Assembly: GCA_036677805.1 (NCBI GenBank)
Contig: JAVBVS010000004.1
Coordinates: forward strand, 124,001-188,000
DNA from: SIG78 sp036677805
Lineage (GTDB): Bacteria > Verrucomicrobiota > Lentisphaeria > Victivallales > Victivallaceae
Reading direction: 5' to 3'
DNA length: 64,000 nt
Shown here: piece after piece, positions 1 to 7,242 of the stretch
Layout: each line of letters opens with the position of its first letter
Numbering within the stretch: position 1 is the stretch's first letter
Program-made: the position numbers and the translations under genes
Notes under the pieces: model-generated
The model's input: only the letters and a program-made list of their open reading frames with translations
What the model was told of the DNA's origin: nothing
Database searches by the model: none

Positions 1-1
1 C

Positions 2-961
2 GGGCCGGACGACATCGCCTGGCGCTGCAATCTGGTTACGGTGTCGCCGGAAGGCATTCTGCTCGACTATTCGGCGGGCCATCTCGATGAGGTCAAGGCC
101 CGGACGCTGATGACCGATTTGGAGCGTCATTTCGGGTCGGACAAGGCGACCTTCCACCCCGGCGTGAGCTATCGCAATCTGCTGGTGCTTCATGGCCGGG
201 GGTTTTCGGACAAGGTCGACTATCACAAGCCCGATTCCTCGCAGGGCATCGCGGTTTCGGAGTTGCGGCTGACTCCGGCCGATGCGAGCCCGGAAGCGCG
301 CCATACGGTGGAATTTCTGGAAGAACTGGCCGGGCGGACCGACGAATTTCTGTGCCGCCATCCGCTGAATGCCGCCGCCGCCAGTCCCGCCAATGCGATC
401 TGGCCGTGGAGCCCGGGACGCAAGCCCGCGCTGGCCTCTTTCGCCGAACGCTATGTCGGCAAACGCGGCGCCATCGTCAGCGCGGTCGACGTGGTCAAGG
501 GCATCGGCCGGGCCGCCGGCATGACGGTGCTCGACGTGCCGGGCGCCACCGGCTTCATCGACACCAACTATGCCGGCAAGGTCGCCGCGGCGCTGAAGGC
601 GCTGGCGGATCACGATCTGGTCTACGTTCATGTCGAGGCGATCGACGAATGTTCGCACATGGGCGATCTGGAGCTCAAGCTCCGGGCGATCCGGGATTTC
701 GACGCCAAGATCGTCGCGCCGATCCGTGCGGCGCTGGCCGGGCAGGATGTGAATTATGCGATCCTGCCCGATCATCCGGTGCCGCTGGCGTTGCGCAAGC
801 ATACCGCCACGCCGGTGCCGCTGGCGGTATGCGGCCGCTGCGTGAAACCGGATGCGGTTCAGACCTATGGCGAAGCGGCGGCGCTGCGGGGCGGCCTCGG
901 CGCGCTGAAAGGCGATGCCCTGGTCAAACTGCTGCTCGGACTGCAGGAGAAGAGAAAATGA
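2..961 (+). CDS. apgM: Cofactor-independent phosphoglycerate mutase, 5'-truncated
   Basis: Interconverts 3- and 2-phosphoglycerate in glycolysis, in the cytoplasm. The reading frame is open from base 2, so the gene begins outside the window and 319 residues remain. The visible start carries DDIAWRCNLVTV, a hallmark of the archaeal-type (ApgM) family, followed by the SYRNLLV segment. The C-terminal alkaline-phosphatase-like core contains the metal-binding stretches VHVEAIDECSHMGD and AILPDHPVP. The stop codon overlaps the start of the exonuclease gene (ATGA), so the two are probably co-transcribed. Family assignment is strong; the missing N-terminus, which should hold the catalytic Ser and first metal ligands, cannot be checked. 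Confidence 0.9.
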   Translation, partial: GPDDIAWRCNLVTVSPEGILLDYSAGHLDEVKARTLMTDLERHFGSDKATFHPGVSYRNLLVLHGRGFSDKVDYHKPDSSQGIAVSELRLTPADASPEARHTVEFLEELAGRTDEFLCRHPLNAAAASPANAIWPWSPGRKPALASFAERYVGKRGAIVSAVDVVKGIGRAAGMTVLDVPGATGFIDTNYAGKVAAALKALADHDLVYVHVEAIDECSHMGDLELKLRAIRDFDAKIVAPIRAALAGQDVNYAILPDHPVPLALRKHTATPVPLAVCGRCVKPDAVQTYGEAAALRGGLGALKGDALVKLLLGLQEKRK

Positions 962-1740
962 TGAAACTGGAACTGACTCGCCCGCTGGTGGTGTTCGATA
1001 TTGAAAGCACCGGGACCAATCCTTACCGCGACCGGATCGTCGAGCTGGCGGTGGTCAAAATTCAACCCGACGGCACCCGGCAGGAAATCGTGCGGCGGCT
1101 CAATCCGTCGATGCCGATTCCGCCGGGCGCAACCGCCGTGCACGGCATCACCGACGCCGACGTGGCCGACTGTCCGACCTTCGATGTGGTGGCGCACAAT
1201 CTGTTTCACTATCTGGAAGGTTGCGATCTCGCCGGTTACAACATCGTGAAATTCGATATTCCGATGCTGCAGGAGGAGTTCAAGCGCGCCGGGCTGGCGC
1301 TCGGTCTGGCCGATCGCAAGCTGGTCGATGTGTTCAACATCTTCTGCCGGCTCTATCCGCGCACGTTGAGCGCGGCGTATGAGTTCTTCTGCGGCGGCAA
1401 GCTCGAGGATGCGCACAGCGCGCTGGCCGACACCGACGCCACCTTTGCGGTACTGCTCGGGCAGATTGAAAAACATGCCGAGCTGCCGACCGACATTGCC
1501 GGGCTGGCGGCGTTTTCGGCCGCGCGCGACGCCGATTTCATCGATGCCGAAGGCCGCTTCAAATTTTCCGGCGACGAGGCGGTGGTCAACTTCGGCAAGA
1601 ATTCGGGTCGCCGGCTGCGCGAACTCGCCGCCGAGGATCCCGGATTCCTGAAGTGGATGCTGCGCTCGGATTTTTCCGAAGAAGTCAAGACCATCGTCCG
1701 GGACGCGCTGACCGGAAAGTTTCCCGCCCGGGAAGCGTGA
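958..1740 (+). CDS. DnaQ-like 3'-5' exonuclease (DEDDh family)
   Basis: Probable 3'-5' DNA exonuclease of 260 aa, either proofreading-like or a stand-alone repair nuclease. The first exonuclease motif FDIEST supplies D14 and E16, YNIVKFDIP supplies the second Asp, and AHSALADTDAT supplies the His and last Asp of the DEDDh set. The C-terminal part (NFGKNSGRRLRELAAEDPGFLKWML) matches the small domain that follows the exonuclease in exodeoxyribonuclease-X-like proteins. The frame is open further upstream, but the start is placed at ATG 958, which overlaps the apgM stop; a second ATG follows at 961. Substrate is not deducible. Confidence 0.85.
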   Translation: MMKLELTRPLVVFDIESTGTNPYRDRIVELAVVKIQPDGTRQEIVRRLNPSMPIPPGATAVHGITDADVADCPTFDVVAHNLFHYLEGCDLAGYNIVKFDIPMLQEEFKRAGLALGLADRKLVDVFNIFCRLYPRTLSAAYEFFCGGKLEDAHSALADTDATFAVLLGQIEKHAELPTDIAGLAAFSAARDADFIDAEGRFKFSGDEAVVNFGKNSGRRLRELAAEDPGFLKWMLRSDFSEEVKTIVRDALTGKFPAREA

Positions 1741-1755
1741 CCGGTTCCGGAAACG

Positions 1756-2475
1756 TCAATCCATCACGATGCCGCGCAGACCCCGGAGCCGGGTCTTGCC
1801 GGTGGGAAAGCTCCGGGCGAAGGCGAGCAGTTCGCTGTCGCTGTAAGTCGGACGCAAGGTCAGGGCATCGTCGAGCACTTCGACCGGATTGAACTGCTGC
1901 AACGTCCAGTCGTGCACCCCCAGCGCCGTCAATTCCGCGCGCATGGCGGCCAGGTCTTCCGGCGAAAGCAGATCGCGGTGCACCGTGGTGCGCACGTCGG
2001 CCGGAATCTTTTTCGCCAGCGCCAGCTTGATCACCGAATGCACCCTCTCCGCCAGCTCGGGGATGCCGCAGCGGGTGACTTCGGGGTAACGGGCCGCCGG
2101 AGCCTTGTAATCGAGCCCGAAAGCATCGATCAGATTTTCCTTCACCAGTTGCTCGATCACCTTCGGATTGCTGCCGTTGGTGTCGAGTTTGACGGCGAAG
2201 CCCATGGCCTTGACCCGGCGGCAGAATTCAACCAGGTCCGGCTGGAGCGTCGGTTCGCCGCCGGTGATCACCACGCCGTCAAGCTTGCCGAGTCTTCGGT
2301 CGAGAAAATGAAAAAATTCCGTTTCCGTAATCTGCGGCTGACTTTCCGGATCGAAAATCAGGCACGGATTGTGACAGAACGGACAGCGGAAGTTGCACCC
2401 CGAAGTGAAGATGATGCAGGCCACTTTGCCCGGAAAATCCAGCAGGCTGAATTTGACGATACCCCTTATATCCAT
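1756..2475 (-). CDS. nrdG: Anaerobic RNR activating protein (radical SAM, NrdG-type)
   Basis: Radical SAM activase that installs the glycyl radical on class III ribonucleotide reductase. The sequence has the cluster-binding CNFRCPFC (CxxxCxxC) after GKVACIIFTSGC, and the GGEPTLQ motif for SAM binding. At 239 aa it belongs to the NrdG2-like group rather than the shorter E. coli form. The start at 2475 (MDIRG) has AAAGGG about 12 nt upstream; an in-frame ATG at 2487 lies directly on that sequence and is less likely. It lies downstream of nrdD and the small glycyl-radical gene on the same strand, which supports the function. Confidence 0.88.
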   Translation of the reverse strand: MDIRGIVKFSLLDFPGKVACIIFTSGCNFRCPFCHNPCLIFDPESQPQITETEFFHFLDRRLGKLDGVVITGGEPTLQPDLVEFCRRVKAMGFAVKLDTNGSNPKVIEQLVKENLIDAFGLDYKAPAARYPEVTRCGIPELAERVHSVIKLALAKKIPADVRTTVHRDLLSPEDLAAMRAELTALGVHDWTLQQFNPVEVLDDALTLRPTYSDSELLAFARSFPTGKTRLRGLRGIVMD

Positions 2476-2558
2476 AAAATAACACATCCCTTTATCCCAA
2501 AATACTTCCGGTCCGGTCCGCGCCGTGCCACCCGATCAGCCCCCTTCCGGCCAGATAA

Positions 2559-2591
2559 AAGCCCGGGACAAGATCCGACTTATCCCGGGCT
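2559..2591 (-). terminator. Hairpin between the glycyl-radical gene and nrdG
   Basis: A perfect 9-bp inverted repeat (AGCCCGGGA / TCCCGGGCT) encloses 14 nt. On the minus strand it is followed by TTTATC, a short U-tract. It may partly terminate or attenuate transcription between the reductase genes and nrdG. Confidence 0.5.
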
Positions 2592-2657
2592 CCGCCACCG
2601 TATCCGGCGCCTGTGATTCACCGCTGCCGGCGACGGGGAAAAGCTCGTCGTTGCAAC

Positions 2658-2816
2658 CTAGGCCACCGAGCTTTTCTTGGACTCACAGGAGCTTTTCACG
2701 TCGAAGGTCCGGCGATCCTTGAATTCTTCTTTTTTGCCTTTATTCCAGTTCGAGACCGGACGGAAATAACCGCAAACCCGTGAATACACTTCCGTCTTTT
2801 CTCCGCACTTTGCCAT
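2658..2816 (-). CDS. 52-aa stand-alone glycyl-radical domain of class III RNR
   Basis: Encodes a 52-aa protein containing TEVYSRVCGYFRPVSNW followed by NKGKKEEFKDR, which matches the extreme C-terminus of NrdD proteins, including the glycyl radical site R-V-x-G-Y (Gly16 here). The adjacent large NrdD lacks this segment, so the small protein should complete the enzyme as a separate chain. It has its own strong ribosome site (AAGGAGG, 2825-2831) and ATG. It starts 88 nt after the nrdD stop and in a different frame, so readthrough or a single simple frameshift does not join them. It keeps one Cys (C4) of the usual C-terminal zinc ribbon. Identity of the domain is clear; separate translation and assembly are inference. 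Confidence 0.85.
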   Translation of the reverse strand: MAKCGEKTEVYSRVCGYFRPVSNWNKGKKEEFKDRRTFDVKSSCESKKSSVA

Positions 2817-2904
2817 TTTGTTGCCTCCTTCTGTAAAAAATGTTCGTCAGCGGCCGGCGGCAGCCGTCCGCATATGGTTCTGTCGTCGATATCTCAAGAC
2901 TTGA

Positions 2905-4929
2905 TTACTTGCCGGATGGTTCCACCAGGCGCGGCCCGTGGTCGTGTTCGGCTTCGTACGGACACTCGGCGTGTTCGCCGGGAATGTAGCCGTGCACCGG
3001 ACAGATGCTGAACGACGGGGTCAGTGTGAAATAGGGAATCCGGTAATTTTCCGCAACCCGCTTCACGATCGCGGCCACCACCTTCGGATCTTCGATGCGT
3101 TCGCCGATGAAGGCGTGGAAAACGGTGCCGCCGGTATATTTCGACTGCAGCGGCTCCTGAAGATCCAGCGCTTCAAAAAGGTCGCTGGTATATCCGACCG
3201 GAAGCTGCGTCGAATTGGTATAATAAGGACTGGTATCGCCGGCGCAGATGATGTCCGGGAATTTCTTCCGGTCCAGCCGCGCCAGCCGGAAGCTGGTGCC
3301 TTCCGCCGGAGTCGCTTCGAGGTTGTAGATATGGCCGGTGGCTTCCTGGAAATCGGCGATCTTCTTCTTCATGTGATCGAGCACCCGGCCGGCGAATTCC
3401 ATCCCCGCCGGATCGCAGATCGAGCAGCCGAGGAAATTCAGACAGGCTTCGTTCATGCCGACCAGGCCGATGGTGCTGAAGTGGAACTCCAGCGTACCCA
3501 GATAGGTTTTGGTGTAGGGCAGCAGATCGCCCTTGAGGTGCTTGTCGACGACCTTGCGCTTGATTTCGAGCGACTCCATTCCCAGTTGCATCAAATGGTC
3601 GAGGCGGCTGAAGAATTCGTCCTCGGTCTGCGCGAGATAGCCGATGCGCGGCATATTGATGGTGACCACGCCGATCGAACCGGTCTTCTCGCCGGCGCCG
3701 AAGAGGCCGCCGGTTTTGTTGCGGAGTTCGCGCACGTCCATCTGGAGCCGGCAGCACATGCTGCGCACGTCGCCGGGGTTGAGGTCGCTGTTGATGAAAT
3801 TCTGAAAATAGGGCAGCCCGTATTTGCCGGTGGTGGCGAAGAGCAGCGCCGCATTTTCTGAATCCCAGTTGAAATCCTTGGTCACGTTGTAGGTCGGAAT
3901 CGGGAAGGTGAAGATCCGGCCGTCGCGGTCGCCTTCGGACATCACCTGCAGGAAGGCCTTGTTGATCATGTCCATTTCATGCTGGTAATCGCCGTAGCAG
4001 GTGCCGTCGATCAGTTCTCCGCCGATGATCACCGGCGAATCCTTGAGGTCTTCGGGCACCACCCAGTCGAAGGTCAGATTGGTAAACGGTGTCTGGCCCC
4101 AGCGGCTGGCGATGTTGAGTCCGAAGACGAACTGCTGCAAATGCTGCTTGACCTGGAGGTATTCGAGCTTGTCGCGGCGCACGAAGGGCGCCAGCAGCGT
4201 GTCGAAGGAGTTGAACGCCTGCGCCCCCGCCCATTCGGTCTGAAGCGTCGACAGGAAGTTGACCACCTGGCCCAGCGCGGTGTCGAAATGGCGTGCCGGG
4301 GCCGCCGAAGCGCGGCCGCCGCGGCCTTTGAAGCCTTCCATCAGGAGATCGCGCAGGCTCCAGCCGGCGCAGTAGCCGACGATGCCGCAGGAAAGGTCGT
4401 GGAGGTGGAAGTCGCCGGAGGTGTGCGCTTCGGCGATTTCCGCCGGGTAGATATTGGCCAGCGTATAGTTGGCGATCACTGCGCCCGAGACGTGGTTGAG
4501 CAGACTGGCGTAGGAGTAACCCGCGTTCGAGTTTTCGTTGACCCGCCAGTCTTCCTGGCTGATGTAGCTCGAAACCAGCTCCTGCACGTCCATCATCAGC
4601 TGTTTGTGGGCGCGCAGTTTTTCATGCTGGGCGCGGTACAGAATGTAGAGTTTGGCCGCCTTGGACAAGCCGCGTTTGATGAACGAATGTTCGACCAGGT
4701 CCTGGATGACTTCGATGTCCGGGATATTGGCTTCGTCAACGAATCCCTTGTCGATCAGCGCCTGAACCACATCGGCGGAAATGGTTCCGGCAATCTTCAC
4801 GTTGTTGGTGCCCGCCGCCTTCAACGCTTTGGCGGCGGCCAGGGTGATCCGTTCGGGATCGAAGTCAACAATCCGGCCATCGCGCTTGCGCACTTTCACC
4901 GGACCGGATTTCGCGGTCGTCTGACTCAT
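2905..4929 (-). CDS. nrdD: Anaerobic ribonucleoside-triphosphate reductase, large part
   Basis: Class III ribonucleotide reductase, which reduces ribonucleotides to deoxyribonucleotides under anaerobiosis. An N-terminal ATP-cone (about residues 10-100) carries allosteric control. The barrel follows with the MCCRLQMD segment (C392/C393), a candidate for the thiyl-radical cysteine. The 674-aa protein ends just after SICPVHGYIPGEH and CPYEA, i.e. within the first half of the usual C-terminal zinc ribbon, and has no R-V-x-G-Y radical motif. That motif is on the 52-aa gene directly downstream. The start is preceded by GGGGAGA. A NrdR-like palindrome lies upstream. Confidence 0.93.
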   Translation of the reverse strand: MSQTTAKSGPVKVRKRDGRIVDFDPERITLAAAKALKAAGTNNVKIAGTISADVVQALIDKGFVDEANIPDIEVIQDLVEHSFIKRGLSKAAKLYILYRAQHEKLRAHKQLMMDVQELVSSYISQEDWRVNENSNAGYSYASLLNHVSGAVIANYTLANIYPAEIAEAHTSGDFHLHDLSCGIVGYCAGWSLRDLLMEGFKGRGGRASAAPARHFDTALGQVVNFLSTLQTEWAGAQAFNSFDTLLAPFVRRDKLEYLQVKQHLQQFVFGLNIASRWGQTPFTNLTFDWVVPEDLKDSPVIIGGELIDGTCYGDYQHEMDMINKAFLQVMSEGDRDGRIFTFPIPTYNVTKDFNWDSENAALLFATTGKYGLPYFQNFINSDLNPGDVRSMCCRLQMDVRELRNKTGGLFGAGEKTGSIGVVTINMPRIGYLAQTEDEFFSRLDHLMQLGMESLEIKRKVVDKHLKGDLLPYTKTYLGTLEFHFSTIGLVGMNEACLNFLGCSICDPAGMEFAGRVLDHMKKKIADFQEATGHIYNLEATPAEGTSFRLARLDRKKFPDIICAGDTSPYYTNSTQLPVGYTSDLFEALDLQEPLQSKYTGGTVFHAFIGERIEDPKVVAAIVKRVAENYRIPYFTLTPSFSICPVHGYIPGEHAECPYEAEHDHGPRLVEPSGK

Positions 4930-5018
4930 GTTATGCTATCTCCCCTAACGCTAAAAAGTTATAGCCCGGGACCGGTGCTCCGGAACCCCCGCGCTGTCGC
5001 ATTCTGCTATAATAATAC

Positions 5019-5062
5019 ACACTATATTGCAATATGCAAGCGCCAAGCCACAATATATTGTG
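5019..5062 (-). promoter_or_regulatory. nrdD promoter with NrdR-box-like palindrome
   Basis: The 14-bp perfect palindrome CACAATATATTGTG (5049-5062) matches the core of the known NrdR box (ACACwATATATwGTGT). A degenerate partner begins at 5019 (ACACTATAT, half-site only), centre-to-centre about 29 bp away. On the minus strand a TTGCAT / TATTAT pair with 16-nt spacing overlaps these sites, the arrangement expected for repression by NrdR of an RNR operon. No nrdR gene is in the window. Confidence 0.6.
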
Positions 5063-5116
5063 TTTTTTTCCGAAAATCATTTTCACCCTGGAAATCGGCG
5101 GGCTCCCGGATCGGAT

Positions 5117-6061
5117 TCAGCGCGCCGCCAGCCAGCGCCGGAATCCGTCCCCGGAAAGCATACGCAATTCCCGGGCGTCGTCGGAGTCCCGGCCGGCGAT
5201 CAGATGCGCCAGTTCGACCGCCTTGCCCCGGGTGAAACTTCCGCGCGGACAAGCGCGTCCCGTTTCCAGAATGGCTGCCCACAACGCTTGCCGCGCCGCT
5301 TCCGGCGGCGGCCGGTCCGAACCGCCTTCGAGCCGGCGCAGCAGCGCCGGATCGCGCCAGAAGCCGCGTCCGATCATGGCGCCGGCGGCTCCGGTCTGCG
5401 CCATCAGCGTTCGCGTTTCCTCTGCCGTGGCGAGGTCGCCGTTGACGATCAGGCGGAAGCCGTACCGGCGGGCCGCCGCCGCGGCGCCGCACAGCCGTTC
5501 CAGTCGCCCGGGGGCGGCGCGGTAACCCTCCAGCGCGGTCCGGTAATGGACGGTGACGGCGTCGGGCCGCGCCGTGCGGCAGAGCCGACCGAGGAGCCCC
5601 GGCAATTCCGCCGGGCAGTGAAAGCCGCTGCGCATCTTGATGCTGAAACGGCCTTCCGGCGTGACCCGGCGCAACGCCGCCGCGACCGCGATCGACGCAT
5701 CGAGTTCGAGCAGGCCGCCCGCGCCGACGCCGTGGCGGACGACCTGGCGGCTCGGGCAGCCCAGATTGAGGTCGATGCCGCATGCGCCGAGCTCCAGCGC
5801 GCTGCGGGCGGCGGCAGCCATCCGGTCGGGATCGGCGCCCATGAGCTGGAGCACGACCGGCCGTCGGTCCGGCTCGAACGGTGCGAGGAAGGCGGCGATC
5901 TGCGCCGGTTTCGGCACATTCTGCGAAATCCGGAGAAACGGCGTCAGCCAGCCGGAAACGAGATCGAGGCGGTTGCAGGCCGCGATCACCGGAGGCTGCA
6001 TGACGCCCTCCATCGGGGCGCACCAGAAACGGATTTGGTCCCAGTAACTTTCCATCGTCAT
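5117..6061 (-). CDS. tRNA-dihydrouridine synthase family protein
   Basis: FMN-dependent enzyme that reduces uridine to dihydrouridine in tRNA D-loops. The N-terminus CAPMEGVMQPPV is the family FMN-binding start, and IDLNLGCPSRQV carries the catalytic cysteine. Further along, TVHYRT, IVNGDLAT and MIGRGFWRDP are the expected TIM-barrel phosphate/FMN-binding strands. At 314 aa it resembles the DusC/DusB size class; the precise subfamily and target uridine cannot be set from sequence reading. It is transcribed away from rpmH, and its 3' end lies 187 nt from nrdD. Confidence 0.88.
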   Translation of the reverse strand: MTMESYWDQIRFWCAPMEGVMQPPVIAACNRLDLVSGWLTPFLRISQNVPKPAQIAAFLAPFEPDRRPVVLQLMGADPDRMAAAARSALELGACGIDLNLGCPSRQVVRHGVGAGGLLELDASIAVAAALRRVTPEGRFSIKMRSGFHCPAELPGLLGRLCRTARPDAVTVHYRTALEGYRAAPGRLERLCGAAAAARRYGFRLIVNGDLATAEETRTLMAQTGAAGAMIGRGFWRDPALLRRLEGGSDRPPPEAARQALWAAILETGRACPRGSFTRGKAVELAHLIAGRDSDDARELRMLSGDGFRRWLAAR

Positions 6062-6212
6062 CCCGGATCAAGGTATTTTTTGTCGTTGCTCACCTTATCC
6101 CGTCCCGTGCGGTTTTACCACGCCGGAACCCGGAAAAAACCGATTTTTCCTGCAACCCGCATTCCGCAACAGCGCACTCGATGGCGATTCGCCGGAAAAA
6201 TGGGTTCAAAAC

Positions 6213-6240
6213 TTGATTTTTTTCGATCCGGTGCTATTTT
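6213..6240 (+). promoter_or_regulatory. rpmH: Candidate promoter for rpmH cluster
   Basis: TTGATT (6213-6218), a 16-nt spacer and TATTTT (6235-6240) lie about 100 nt before rpmH. It is placed as expected for the rpmH-rnpA-yidD-yidC-khpB transcript. The remaining bases between dus and rpmH (277 nt) show no DnaA-box cluster. Confidence 0.45.
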
Positions 6241-6338
6241 AATAGTTCAGTTAATGCGGTTTTGGTCGGCCGGTTTTCCGGTGGAGCGGGTCGCCGTCGA
6301 CTTGATGTTTCTATCCAACAGCATAAGGAAAAATCATA

Positions 6339-6473
6339 ATGAAAAGAACGTTTCAGCCCTCGAATCGCAGAAGAAAGCGTCGTATCGGTTTCATGGCCCG
6401 GATGGCCACCAAAGGCGGCCGCCTGGTGCTGAAGCGCCGCCGGATCAAGGGCCGCGCGAAGCTCTCTGCGTAA
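6339..6473 (+). CDS. rpmH: Ribosomal protein bL34
   Basis: A 44-aa highly basic protein of the large ribosomal subunit. The whole sequence matches bL34: it starts MKRTFQPSNRRRKRRIGF and continues with the MATKGGRLVLKRRR block. It heads the widely conserved rpmH-rnpA-yidD-yidC-khpB order. RBS-like AAGGAA lies upstream of ATG 6339. Confidence 0.97.
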   Translation: MKRTFQPSNRRRKRRIGFMARMATKGGRLVLKRRRIKGRAKLSA

Positions 6474-6489
6474 ATTTCCGGGGAGAATC

Positions 6490-6918
6490 ATGCCGGATGC
6501 CGGGTCGGACGCTGCGGAAGCGCGTGGTGGAAAAGTCTTGCGCCGCCGCTTGACCAAACGCGACAAGTTGACGCTCAAGGCGGAATTCGCGCAAGTGAAG
6601 TCCGCCGGGCGCAAGGCGGCCGGGCCGCTCCTGGCCGTGGCCGCCGTGGCCGGTGAGGACGGACTGCTTCGGGCGGGGGTGGTATGCGGAAAAAAGTATT
6701 GCCTGCTGGCGGTGACGCGCAACCGGGCGCGCCGTCTGGTCTGGGAGAGCTTCCGGCTGCTGAAGCCGGGGATCGCTCCGGCTCATTTGGTGTTCATTCC
6801 GCGCCGCCGCATGCAGGATGCCCGGTGTCAGGAGGTCATGGCGGAGATGACGCGCCATCTGATGACGCTCGGCCTCTGGCGCGATGGAGTCTCGGCTACT
6901 GGAGCGTCCGGGGCCTGA
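6490..6918 (+). CDS. rnpA: Ribonuclease P protein component
   Basis: Basic protein subunit that assists RNase P RNA in maturing tRNA 5' ends. The 142-aa sequence carries the signature block VTRNRARRLVWESFRLL and the N-terminal segment RLTKRDKLTLKAEF. A start at 6490 gives about 18 residues before the conserved core. It lies 16 nt after rpmH and its 3' end overlaps yidD. The catalytic RNA (rnpB) is not in the window. Confidence 0.93.
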   Translation: MPDAGSDAAEARGGKVLRRRLTKRDKLTLKAEFAQVKSAGRKAAGPLLAVAAVAGEDGLLRAGVVCGKKYCLLAVTRNRARRLVWESFRLLKPGIAPAHLVFIPRRRMQDARCQEVMAEMTRHLMTLGLWRDGVSATGASGA

Positions 6919-7169
6919 TCGGGCTGATTCAAGGCTATCGGGTTTTTATTTCGCCATATCTCGGTCCGTGTTGCCGATTTACGCCGAGTTGTTCGGAATA
7001 CGCCATGATCGCGCTGCGGCGGCACGGCTTCTGGGGCGGCTGCGGCCTGACGGTCTGGCGGCTGCTGCGGTGTCAGCCATGGTGCCGCGGCGGTTACGAT
7101 CCGGTGCCGCCGGCGCGGTCCGGCGGTCGTGCGCTGTCGGGGGACGGGGGGCGGAGCGGTGAAAATTGA
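6825..7169 (+). CDS. yidD: Membrane protein insertion efficiency factor YidD
   Basis: Small membrane-associated factor that aids YidC-dependent insertion. The core LIQGYRVFISP, CCRFTPSCSEYA and LLRCQPW is diagnostic. The start is uncertain: in this frame the only conventional start near the core is GTG 6825, which overlaps rnpA by 94 nt and adds about 27 residues before the core. The alternatives are CTG codons (6876, 6915). The C-terminus after YDPVPP is a family-atypical Gly/Arg/Ser tail. Position between rnpA and yidC is the usual one. Confidence 0.85.
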   Translation: MSGGHGGDDAPSDDARPLARWSLGYWSVRGLIGLIQGYRVFISPYLGPCCRFTPSCSEYAMIALRRHGFWGGCGLTVWRLLRCQPWCRGGYDPVPPARSGGRALSGDGGRSGEN

Positions 7170-7242
7170 GCTTTGCAGGATGGTCCCGGGTGGGGTTTCG
7201 GGGTGGGGCCGGAGAATTTTTTAGGATGGAAGTGTATATTTC

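Noticed and set aside
2658..2905. nrdD broken by a simple frameshift
   Set aside because: The large gene has a clean stop and additional residues after the zinc-ribbon half, then an 88-nt gap with a strong ribosome site and ATG for the small gene; a single indel would not produce this arrangement.
6062..6338. Possible replication origin upstream of rpmH
   Set aside because: The rpmH cluster often lies near oriC, but no DnaA boxes, AT-rich unwinding element or dnaA gene is visible here.
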